NCBI GenBank assembly: GCA_903879875.1 | Contig: CAIRNC010000542.1 | Location: 1-11,744 of the forward strand | Origin: an uncultured Bacteroidota bacterium | GTDB lineage: Bacteria; Bacteroidota; Bacteroidia; Flavobacteriales; Flavobacteriaceae | Direction: 5' to 3' | Length of the DNA stretch: 11,744 bases | Shown: positions 1 to 6,065 of the stretch, piece after piece | Layout: every line of letters begins with the position of its first letter | Position numbering within the stretch: position 1 is the first letter of the stretch | Program-made: the position numbers and the translations under genes | The notes under the pieces: generated by a model | Database searches by the model: none | Told to the model about the DNA's origin: nothing | Seen by the model: the letters and a program-made list of their open reading frames with translations, nothing else

Positions 1-486
1 CCAGTTACCGTCTTTGGTTAATTGCCCAATTGGGTCAATCAATATGATAAACTTGGCATGATGTTTAGTGGCAAAATCACTTACTTTAGCAGCGAAATCG
101 ATTGAGAGAAACGGCAAATGGAAATAATAGGTCGTGTCCTTCAAAGGAAGGTTTTGCATTAAATCGTCAATTGAAATTGATTCGTTTTCAATGGTAAATC
201 GGATGCTTTCGGCACCACGATTTAAACAATCTAAAGCCCGTTGGTTCGATTTTTTAACGTCATGAACAAAAATGTTTTGTAGAATTACAAACGCATTTTC
301 GGGCGTTTTGATAGTAAGTTTTGTTTCGGAAGCATCGTCCAAATGGTAAAATGGTTTTACTTTGATGCCTTCTGGACTTTCCCAAACGAGCGTTTCATTA
401 TAGTCGACTCCTTTGAGTTCGTATTGAATTTGTTGTTTCCATTGTTTGGAACTCACGGAATCAAATTCTGAAAATAGATTTTCCAT
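1..486 (-). CDS. mutA: Methylmalonyl-CoA mutase small (beta) subunit, N-terminal part, cut by the window edge
   Basis: An open frame starts at an ATG (486-484) and runs for 162 codons to the left edge without a stop, so only roughly the first third of a protein of about 450 residues is present. The translation begins MENLFSEFDSVSSKQWKQQI and continues with an ELKGVDYNETLVWESPEGI stretch, which I recognise as the N-terminus of the small subunit of the B12-dependent methylmalonyl-CoA mutase of Bacteroidota. In that family the small subunit is the non-catalytic partner of MutB; the heterodimer interconverts succinyl-CoA and methylmalonyl-CoA in propionate metabolism. The catalytic subunit gene would be expected just beyond the left edge (inference). 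The start lies 7 nt after the stop of the septum gene, so the two are very probably co-transcribed. No Shine-Dalgarno is visible; the leader is A-rich. Recognition is from sequence memory, not a search. Confidence 0.85.
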   Translation of the reverse strand, partial: MENLFSEFDSVSSKQWKQQIQYELKGVDYNETLVWESPEGIKVKPFYHLDDASETKLTIKTPENAFVILQNIFVHDVKKSNQRALDCLNRGAESIRFTIENESISIDDLMQNLPLKDTTYYFHLPFLSIDFAAKVSDFATKHHAKFIILIDPIGQLTKDGNW

Positions 487-493
487 TTTTATT

Positions 494-826
494 TTATTTT
501 TTTAGGCTATCGCCATCATATTCAATAATATAAATATCTTCGCTATCCTTTTTCATAAAATATTTTTCCCTAGCATATTTTTCAATCTGACTTGGATTTT
601 TTAATAATTTTATGTTTTGCTTGTCTTTATTAATTTCATCCTGATAGTATTGTTTATTATCCTCAAGAAGATCAATTTCTTTGTTTAAAATGCGATGGTC
701 AAGGTACGAATAATTATCTAAAAAGAACATCCAAATAGAAAAAAACAAAAGCAATAAAAAATATTTGTTACTCAAAAATTTGAGAACTGGATTCTTGTCA
801 ATCTTATTTTTTATTGGGTTTTGCAT
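494..826 (-). CDS. Septum formation initiator family protein (FtsB/DivIC-like)
   Basis: A 110-residue single-pass membrane protein. A basic cytoplasmic N-terminus (residues 1-21) is followed by one hydrophobic segment at about 22-37 (YFLLLLFFSIWMFFL), then a charged helical, coiled-coil-like stretch at about 44-75, and finally the segment EKYAREKYFMKKDSEDIYII (82-101), which is the hallmark of the DivIC/FtsB family in Bacteroidota. Family members form part of the FtsQLB (DivIB-FtsL-DivIC) complex that bridges early and late divisome proteins at the inner membrane. The gene lies between udk (21 bp gap upstream) and mutA (7 bp gap downstream) in one direction, an order I recall as common in Flavobacteriaceae. 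Which of the names ftsB or divIC is appropriate cannot be decided from sequence alone, so no symbol is given. Confidence 0.85.
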   Translation of the reverse strand: MQNPIKNKIDKNPVLKFLSNKYFLLLLFFSIWMFFLDNYSYLDHRILNKEIDLLEDNKQYYQDEINKDKQNIKLLKNPSQIEKYAREKYFMKKDSEDIYIIEYDGDSLKK

Positions 827-847
827 TAATGACTTGAATTGAAAAAA

Positions 848-1456
848 TTATAAAATCCTTTGATTGATTACCGCTCGCACCACATCAATTGCTACTGTAT
901 TGTATTTATCGTTTGGAATAATGATATCGGCGAAGGCTTTAGTTGGCTCAATGAATTGTTGGTGCATCGGCTTTAGCGTGTTCTGGTAACGGTTCAAAAC
1001 TTCGTCCATATCACGACCTCTTTCAGCAATATCGCGTTTCAATCTACGAATTAAACGTTCGTCTGAATCGGCATGAACATAAATTTTAATATCAAACAAA
1101 TCACGAAGTTCTGGATTGGCTAGAATCAAAATGCCTTCAACAATCATTACTTTTCTTGGATGCGTAGAAACGGTATCGTCTGTTCTATTGTGTGTTACAA
1201 AAGAATAAACGGGTTGATTAATTGTATTTCCAGCTTTAAGTTCTTTAAGATGTGTTACTAACAAATCAAAATCGATGGCTCTAGGATGATCAAAATTTAT
1301 TTTAGTTCGTTCTTCGTAGCTAAGGTTTGTAGTTTCTTTATAATAGGAATCCTGAGCAATAATTCCTACTTCTGTGTCGGGTAACTCGTTCATTATCTGA
1401 TGAACAACGGTTGTTTTTCCGCTTCCTGTTCCGCCTGCAATTCCAATAATTAGCAT
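848..1456 (-). CDS. udk: Uridine kinase
   Basis: A 202-residue P-loop kinase, the usual length for uridine kinase. Visible motifs: Walker A GGTGSGKTT at residues 8-16; QDSYYK at 35-40, which carries the catalytic-type Asp and substrate-contacting Tyr residues; NFDHPRAID at 54-62, typical of the uridine/cytidine kinase family; the VEG strand end at 106-108; and the Arg-rich lid RRLKRDIAERGRD at 137-149. The enzyme phosphorylates uridine and cytidine to UMP and CMP with ATP or GTP in the cytoplasm, the salvage route for pyrimidine nucleosides. It is the first gene of a probable udk / septum gene / mutA transcript, with a good -7 box about 25 nt ahead of its start. It also lies downstream of the two-part periplasmic 5'-nucleotidase, which would supply nucleosides; that functional link is inference. 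Confidence 0.95.
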   Translation of the reverse strand: MLIIGIAGGTGSGKTTVVHQIMNELPDTEVGIIAQDSYYKETTNLSYEERTKINFDHPRAIDFDLLVTHLKELKAGNTINQPVYSFVTHNRTDDTVSTHPRKVMIVEGILILANPELRDLFDIKIYVHADSDERLIRRLKRDIAERGRDMDEVLNRYQNTLKPMHQQFIEPTKAFADIIIPNDKYNTVAIDVVRAVINQRIL

Positions 1457-1480
1457 ACAAATGTTGTGTTATGTTTCTTG

Positions 1481-1488
1481 CAAAAATA
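1481..1488 (-). promoter_or_regulatory. Probable Bacteroidota -7 promoter element for udk
   Basis: On the minus strand the octamer TATTTTTG matches the Bacteroidota consensus TAnnTTTG and is followed by C. It lies in the 152-bp gap between udk and the metallophosphatase gene, which would put transcription start near 1474 and leave an untranslated leader of roughly 18 nt. No TTG -33 element is found at the expected 17-23 bp spacing, so this rests on the -7 box alone. The rest of the gap is AT-rich with no recognisable terminator or gene. Confidence 0.5.
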
Positions 1489-1608
1489 AGAAATTAGGAT
1501 TGATTTTCTGCACTACGAAAAGACAATTATTAATTTTTATTCACAACTTTAAAACATATCCATTTAAATAGAAAACCACATCATTTATTTCATCTACGAA
1601 TTCGATAA

Positions 1609-2523
1609 TTAAACAATAATGCTTCTTGCTTGGTGCGATTTTGATTTATCATTATCAAAATAAAAGTCAATTCTACCTAAATTAATGCCGTAACAACCTA
1701 CTTGATTTACCAAAACGTCTTTGCCATCAAGATTTTTTACAACAGTTGGTTTGTCCAAAAAAGTGTGCGTATGACCCCCAATAATCAAATCGATATCTTT
1801 GGTCAATGCGGCAAGTTTTAAATCAGAGATTTTATTTTCTTCTTTTTTATATTCGTAGCCTAGGTGAGAAAGGCAAATAATTAAATCACATTTTTGTTCT
1901 TGTTTCAAAATCCGAGTCATTTCTTGTGAAATTTCTATAGGATTTAGATAAACGGTTTCTTTGTAATTTTTTTTATCAACCAAACCTTCGAATGCAATTC
2001 CTAGTCCAAAAACCCCAATTTTAATTCCGTTTTTGTTGAAAATTTTATAGGGTTTTACAATGGTATTCAACACTGTGTTTTTGAAATCATAATTGGCAGA
2101 AACAAAATCAAAAGAAGCGTTGTGCAATTGCGAATAAAATCCATCAATTCCATTGTCGAAATCGTGGTTTCCCATCGTGCACAGGTCGTATTTCATCATG
2201 CTCATTAACTTGAATTCCAATTCACCACCAAAATAATTGAAATAAGGAGTACCTTGAAAAACATCGCCAGCATCTAGTAATAAGACATTGGAGTTTTCTT
2301 TTCGAATGGTTTCAATAAGTGACGCACGTCGAGAAACCCCACCCATATTGGCATTTCTCGCATCAGTAGCCGGAAACGGATCGATGTGACTGTGCACGTC
2401 GTTGGTATGCAAAATGGTAAGATGCTTAATGTTATTGGTTGCAAAACTCATTAAAGGCAAACTTGGTAATGCTAATAAAGCAGCGCTTGCGGTAGTATTT
2501 TTTATAAATTCTCTTCTTTTCAT
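1609..2523 (-). CDS. Tat-exported metallophosphatase, N-terminal (catalytic) half of a 5'-nucleotidase
   Basis: A 304-residue calcineurin-like metallophosphoesterase. It opens with MKRREFIKN, a twin-arginine export signal followed by an Ala/Leu-rich segment to about residue 28, so the folded, metal-loaded enzyme is probably sent out through Tat. Metal-ligand motifs of the 5'-nucleotidase/UshA family appear in order: TNDVHSH (Asp42, His44), DAGDVFQG (Asp87), MGNHDFD (Asn119, His120), LSHLG (His220) and GGHTHT (His251, His253). UshA-like enzymes hydrolyse nucleoside 5'-phosphates and related substrates in the periplasm. Unlike UshA, which is about 550 residues and includes a nucleotide-binding C-terminal domain, this protein ends after the catalytic domain; the missing domain is encoded by the adjacent gene 37 bp upstream in transcription order. 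All metal ligands look intact, so it is not a decayed remnant. The substrate could also be a different phosphoester. Confidence 0.88.
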   Translation of the reverse strand: MKRREFIKNTTASAALLALPSLPLMSFATNNIKHLTILHTNDVHSHIDPFPATDARNANMGGVSRRASLIETIRKENSNVLLLDAGDVFQGTPYFNYFGGELEFKLMSMMKYDLCTMGNHDFDNGIDGFYSQLHNASFDFVSANYDFKNTVLNTIVKPYKIFNKNGIKIGVFGLGIAFEGLVDKKNYKETVYLNPIEISQEMTRILKQEQKCDLIICLSHLGYEYKKEENKISDLKLAALTKDIDLIIGGHTHTFLDKPTVVKNLDGKDVLVNQVGCYGINLGRIDFYFDNDKSKSHQARSIIV

Positions 2524-2560
2524 AATGTAAATGTGCTGAAATGTGGTCTAAAACCCGTAA

Positions 2561-3337
2561 TTATTCTACAGAAATTCGAACGTCATTAATTAAAGGTATC
2601 GTTTCTACTTTTTTGAAATAATCAATAAGGATGTTTCTTAATTTATAATTCAAGTCGTAGCGTTCTACGCCGTTTTTAAAAAACGACATATTATCGCCAC
2701 CGTTAGAAAGATAGTCAGAAGTTCCTACATAATAAATTTTGTTAGGGTCAACAGGTTTTCCTTGCACTAAAATGTCTTTAGGCAAATTGTCTTTTCCGAT
2801 AGTAAAAGTCATACCTGCCAAAGGATGTGGTTTTTTTTCCTTAATAATATAGGAAGCAATGGTAGTTATATCAGTGCCTTTTAAACCTACAACAACCAAG
2901 CTGTTTTCGAAAGGCATTACCTCAAAAGCTGTTCGCGCAGTGATGTCTCCTTTGCTAATAATAGTTCGGATGCCACCATGATTAAGCAAACAAACGTCAA
3001 TTGATTTTTTTTCACGAGAATTAAAAACAGGATTTCCTAATTCGAGCGTAACATCGGACAATAAATTACCCATTGGCGATTGCGATTGCCCACTTTTGTC
3101 TATCGTCTGAGGTGCAAAAGCCAAAACGGCACTCAAATCCTTGTCGATACTATCGCGATAGGGTTTTACATAATTTTCAATTGCAGCAACTTCTGAAATT
3201 GATTTGTTGATACTGATTTGTTTTCCTTTTACTTTTGAAACATAAATCTTTTGTTGTCCACAAGAAACAAAAGCCAATAATGTTAAGAATAAAACAAAAT
3301 GTTGCAATAAAGTATTATACTTTTTTAAATTTACCAT
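2561..3337 (-). CDS. Lipoprotein with the 5'-nucleotidase C-terminal (substrate-binding) domain
   Basis: A 258-residue protein with a lipoprotein signal: basic start, hydrophobic core, then LAFVSC with the lipidated Cys at residue 26. The mature part corresponds to the 5'-nucleotidase C-terminal domain: an SPMGNLLSD stretch (87-95), the signature NHGGIR (119-124), MPFENSLVVV (141-150) and the substrate-stacking region YLSNGGDNMSFF (209-220). In UshA this domain binds the nucleotide base and rotates to bring substrate to the dimetal site. Here it stands alone with no metallophosphatase motifs, directly ahead of the gene that encodes the catalytic domain (37 bp gap, same strand). The most likely reading is that the two products work together, but the lipid anchor and the Tat signal imply separate export routes. 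It faces the DUF6913 gene across a 48-bp divergent gap. No convincing promoter of its own was found. Confidence 0.87.
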   Translation of the reverse strand: MVNLKKYNTLLQHFVLFLTLLAFVSCGQQKIYVSKVKGKQISINKSISEVAAIENYVKPYRDSIDKDLSAVLAFAPQTIDKSGQSQSPMGNLLSDVTLELGNPVFNSREKKSIDVCLLNHGGIRTIISKGDITARTAFEVMPFENSLVVVGLKGTDITTIASYIIKEKKPHPLAGMTFTIGKDNLPKDILVQGKPVDPNKIYYVGTSDYLSNGGDNMSFFKNGVERYDLNYKLRNILIDYFKKVETIPLINDVRISVE

Positions 3338-3358
3338 CTCAAATGCGACTTATTTAAT

Positions 3359-3366
3359 TAAATTTG
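3359..3366 (+). promoter_or_regulatory. Possible -7 promoter element for the DUF6913-dapA pair
   Basis: The octamer TAAATTTG fits TAnnTTTG and ends 19 nt before the ATG at 3386, which would give a leader of roughly a dozen bases. It lies in the 48-bp divergent gap between the nucleotidase lipoprotein gene and this gene. No TTG is present at -33 spacing, so the assignment is tentative. Confidence 0.4.
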
Positions 3367-3385
3367 TAATTCAAGTAAAAGTAAT

Positions 3386-3904
3386 ATGTTTTTAGATTTT
3401 ATAAAGGATTTTTTTATAAAAAGAACGTTAAAAAAAAGTTTATCGAATGTTAACAATAATTTTTCTTCAGAAAAAGTACAATTGATTGGTATTCTTATAG
3501 ATGAAAGTGATTTTGATAAAACGGAAGCTTTACTTCAAAAAATAAATGAAAATACTATTGTAAAAAACAACATCAGTTTGTTAATTTATAAAGATAAAAT
3601 CAAGAAAGAAGAAGTAATAAAATACCCTTTTTTGAGTTGGAAAGACGTCAGTTGGATTGGTTCCATTGAAAAACCCGAGGTAAAACAATTTATGGCTCAA
3701 AAATTCGATATGCTGATTAGCTATTATGATGTTGAAAAAGCACCTTTGATGATGATTACACTAAAATCAAATGCCAGATTTAAAGTAGGTTTTTCGACAA
3801 TTGACAAACGATTAAACCATTTTATGATAGACACCAATGTAGAAAAACAAGAGGTTTTTACGAATGAATTAATTCGATATTTAAAAATATTAAACAAAAT
3901 ATAA
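3386..3904 (+). CDS. DUF6913 family protein, function unknown
   Basis: A 172-residue protein with no signal peptide or membrane segment; the N-terminus (MFLDFIKDFFIKRTLKKSL) is an amphipathic basic helix. I recognise it as the Flavobacteriia family labelled DUF6913, from memory rather than a search. The body alternates strands and helices: a VQLIGILIDES strand-like stretch (32-42), KNNISLLIYKD (60-70), a Trp-rich SWKDVSWIGSI segment (103-113), FDMLISYYDVEKAPLMMITL (127-146) and then ARFKVGFSTIDKRLNHFMID (150-169 approximately). Patterns such as 'DMLISYYD' and 'FKVGFS' hint at an alpha/beta fold, but no catalytic motif is evident. Its stop is only 2 nt from the dapA start, so it is translated from the same message and may be translationally coupled. 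A role in lysine or cell-wall metabolism is suggested only by that position. Confidence 0.75.
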   Translation: MFLDFIKDFFIKRTLKKSLSNVNNNFSSEKVQLIGILIDESDFDKTEALLQKINENTIVKNNISLLIYKDKIKKEEVIKYPFLSWKDVSWIGSIEKPEVKQFMAQKFDMLISYYDVEKAPLMMITLKSNARFKVGFSTIDKRLNHFMIDTNVEKQEVFTNELIRYLKILNKI

Positions 3905-3906
3905 TT

Positions 3907-4785
3907 ATGCAATTATTTGAAGGAACAGGAGTTGCACTTGTAACGCCATTCAAAAAAGATTTTTCTGTTGATACAGAAGCATTAAAAAAATTAGTAAATT
4001 TTGTGATTGATGGTGGTGTTGAATATTTAGTTGTATTAGGTACAACTGGAGAGCCTGCAACATTAACACAAGAAGAAAAAGAATTGGTAATTGAAACTAT
4101 TGTAGAAGCAAACAACAAGCGCCTTCCTTTGGTTCTTGGAGTGGGAAGCAACAATACAAGTCAAGTGGTTGCCGAATTAAAAACACGAGAGTTCAGCGCA
4201 TTTTCAGCTGTTCTTTCGGTTTCTCCTTACTATAACAAACCTACTCAAGAAGGTATTTATCAACATTTTAAAGCCATTTCAGAAGCATCTCCGTTGCCAA
4301 TTATATTATATAATGTGCCAGGAAGAACGGCAAGCAATATGTTGCCGCCAACCGTAATTCGATTGGCAAATGATTTTAAAAATATCGTTGGAATTAAAGA
4401 AGCCGCTGGAGATATAGTTCAGGCTATGAAATTAATTCAAAATAGACCAAAAGGATTTCTAGTAATTTCTGGAGACGACATGGTAACATTACCAATGGTT
4501 TTGGCTGGAGGAAACGGTGTAATTTCTGTAATTGGTGAAGGTTTCCCTCGTGATTTTTCCGAAATGGTTCGGTTGGGTTTACAAAGAAAAGTGGATGAAG
4601 CGTATCAATTGCATTACAAATTAGCCGATGCAATCGATATGATTTTTGAGCAAGGGAATCCAGCTGGGATAAAAGAAGTTCATAAAGCGCTCGGACTTTC
4701 TGAAAACACAGTTCGCTTGCCATTAGTTACAGTAAATGAAGATTTGGCCAATAGAATAGCGAAATTTGTTGAAAATAATCCATAA
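3907..4785 (+). CDS. dapA: 4-hydroxy-tetrahydrodipicolinate synthase
   Basis: A 292-residue class I aldolase of the DapA family, the canonical length. The start MQLFEGTGVALVTPF matches the family N-terminus. Active-site features are all present: GTTGE (45-49) with the catalytic Thr pair, SPYYNKPTQEG (106-116) with the Tyr contributed across the dimer, YNVPGRT (135-141) with catalytic Tyr135 and substrate-binding Arg140, and GIKEAAGD (162-169) with the Schiff-base Lys164. The enzyme condenses pyruvate with aspartate-semialdehyde, the first committed step to diaminopimelate and lysine. It begins 2 nt after the DUF6913 stop. No intrinsic terminator is evident after it; the next 154 bp contain a promoter for bamD. 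Confidence 0.97.
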   Translation: MQLFEGTGVALVTPFKKDFSVDTEALKKLVNFVIDGGVEYLVVLGTTGEPATLTQEEKELVIETIVEANNKRLPLVLGVGSNNTSQVVAELKTREFSAFSAVLSVSPYYNKPTQEGIYQHFKAISEASPLPIILYNVPGRTASNMLPPTVIRLANDFKNIVGIKEAAGDIVQAMKLIQNRPKGFLVISGDDMVTLPMVLAGGNGVISVIGEGFPRDFSEMVRLGLQRKVDEAYQLHYKLADAIDMIFEQGNPAGIKEVHKALGLSENTVRLPLVTVNEDLANRIAKFVENNP

Positions 4786-4851
4786 TTATTAAAATAAATC
4801 AACCTTTTTTTGAACGAAAATACTTGAATTTGAGGATTATAAAAAAATGTT

Positions 4852-4880
4852 TTGTAGTCTGCAATTAATAACTAAATTTG
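4852..4880 (+). promoter_or_regulatory. Bacteroidota-type promoter for the bamD-recN cluster
   Basis: A TTG (4852-4854) is followed after 18 bp by TAAATTTG (4873-4880), matching both the -33 TTG and the -7 TAnnTTTG elements at the expected spacing. Transcription would start near 4887, leaving a leader of about 53 nt before the bamD ATG at 4940. The leader is A-rich with no Shine-Dalgarno. The rest of the 154-bp gap after dapA holds nothing else that I recognise. Confidence 0.65.
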
Positions 4881-4939
4881 CACTTGGTTTTTAAAAAAGC
4901 AAAAGGCAGTAAATAATTAATAAAAACCAAAATTATATA

Positions 4940-5734
4940 ATGAAGAAATTTATTTCTATTTTACTTATTCTTGTTGTCTTTAGCTCTTGTAGTGAATTTC
5001 AAAAAGCTTTGAAATCGGAGGATATTGCAATTAAATTTGATGTAGCAACAAAGCAATATGAAAAAGGGAAATACGAAAAAGCCATTCGCCTTTTTGAACA
5101 AATAGCACCATCATACAGAGGTAAGCCTCAAGCAGAAAAGATGTTTTTCATGTATGCACAATCTTTTTATAAAACAAAACAATTTTATTCTGCTGGATAT
5201 CAATTTGAAAGTTTTGTATCAAGCTATCCTAAAAGTCAAAAAATTGAAGAAGCTTCCTATCTTGGAGCAATTTGTTTTTCAAAATTATCACCAACTTACA
5301 GTTTGGATCAAGTAGATACTTATAAAGCCATTGATAAATTTCAAAATTTTATTGATGCTTTTCCAGATTCACAATATTTAAGTGAAGCTAATGTTATTGT
5401 AAAACAATTAAGAGAAAAATTAGAAAAAAAGGCTTTTGAAATTGCCAAACAGTACAATACAATATCTGATTATAAAGCCTCTTTAGTAGCTTTAGATAAT
5501 TTCATTATTGACTTTCCTGGTACAATATATAAGGAGCAAGCGTTGTATTATAAATTTGATTCTACATACAAATTAGCTATTAATAGTGTTCCTTCAAAAA
5601 TGGAAGAACGTTTGAAAAATGCTAAAACCGCTTATAATTCATTGCTGAAATTCAATTCAAATACCAAGTATAAAGCCCAGGCTGACCTGATGTTAGCGAA
5701 AATAGAAACCGATTTAAAACAATTTATAAAATAA
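4940..5734 (+). CDS. bamD: Outer membrane protein assembly factor BamD (lipoprotein)
   Basis: A 264-residue lipoprotein of the BamD/YfiO family. The signal peptide MKKFISILLILVVFSSC places the lipidated Cys at residue 17. The mature protein is made of TPR-like helical pairs: FDVATKQYEKGKYEKAIRLF (33-52) is a clear first repeat, followed by AEKMFFMYAQSFYKTKQFY, a third around IDKFQNFIDAFPDSQYLSEA, and another around SLVALDNFIIDFPGTIYKEQA. The recurring 'F..SYP.S' and 'FPDS' turns are typical of this family. BamD is the essential lipoprotein partner of BamA in inserting beta-barrel proteins into the outer membrane, acting from its periplasmic face. It heads a tight cluster (7 nt to the omega-subunit gene) and has a good promoter upstream. 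Confidence 0.9.
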   Translation: MKKFISILLILVVFSSCSEFQKALKSEDIAIKFDVATKQYEKGKYEKAIRLFEQIAPSYRGKPQAEKMFFMYAQSFYKTKQFYSAGYQFESFVSSYPKSQKIEEASYLGAICFSKLSPTYSLDQVDTYKAIDKFQNFIDAFPDSQYLSEANVIVKQLREKLEKKAFEIAKQYNTISDYKASLVALDNFIIDFPGTIYKEQALYYKFDSTYKLAINSVPSKMEERLKNAKTAYNSLLKFNSNTKYKAQADLMLAKIETDLKQFIK

Positions 5735-5741
5735 TAAAGTC

Positions 5742-6059
5742 ATGGATTTAAAAAAGACGAATGCGCCAGTTAGTACTATCACTTACAATAAAACGGTAAT
5801 TGAAGAACCTACAGGCAATGTGTATGAAGCAATAACAATTATGGCTAAAAGAGCAAACCAAATCAATTCTGAAATTAAAAAAGAATTGACTGAAAAATTG
5901 GAAGAATTTGCTACTTACAATGATAGTTTAGAAGAAGTTTTTGAAAACAAAGAACAAATTGAAGTTTCTAAATTTTACGAAAAACTACCTAAACCACACG
6001 CTTTGGCTGTTCAAGAATGGCTAGATAAAAAAATTCATTATAGAGATACTTCTAAATAA
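5742..6059 (+). CDS. rpoZ: DNA-directed RNA polymerase omega subunit (Bacteroidota type)
   Basis: A 105-residue soluble protein. The segment GNVYEAITIMAKRANQIN (25-42) contains the omega/RPB6 core: a helix beginning with a 'YEA' turn and ending in AKRANQI, equivalent to the conserved A-x-R-A-x-Q/E-I motif through which omega clamps the beta' subunit. Around it are Bacteroidota-specific parts: an acidic helical stretch (43-70) and a C-terminal KPHALAVQEWLDKKIHYRD (84-102). It aids assembly and stability of RNA polymerase. It lies 7 nt after bamD and 6 nt before coaBC; omega next to a coenzyme A gene is a recurring bacterial pairing (rpoZ-coaBC). The divergent sequence makes this gene easy to label hypothetical. 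Confidence 0.85.
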   Translation: MDLKKTNAPVSTITYNKTVIEEPTGNVYEAITIMAKRANQINSEIKKELTEKLEEFATYNDSLEEVFENKEQIEVSKFYEKLPKPHALAVQEWLDKKIHYRDTSK

Positions 6060-6065
6060 TAAAAG

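Noticed and set aside
1609..3337. The split nucleotidase as a single gene broken by a frameshift or stop
   Set aside because: The C-terminal domain gene comes first, has its own lipoprotein signal, and the catalytic gene has its own Tat signal, so the order and signals do not fit a broken single gene.
3338..3385. A minus-strand promoter for the nucleotidase lipoprotein gene in the divergent gap (TTG near 3373 and a CGCATTTG octamer near the start codon)
   Set aside because: The octamer lacks the TA of TAnnTTTG and lies so close to the ATG that transcription would start inside the gene.
3858..4154. A 98-codon minus-strand frame spanning the DUF6913-dapA junction
   Set aside because: It lies opposite conserved DapA coding sequence, lacks a promoter box and its Ser/Thr/Asn-rich translation looks like a mirror of the real frame.
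4801..4815. T-run after dapA as an intrinsic terminator
   Set aside because: No stem precedes the T-run, so the requirement for a hairpin is not met.
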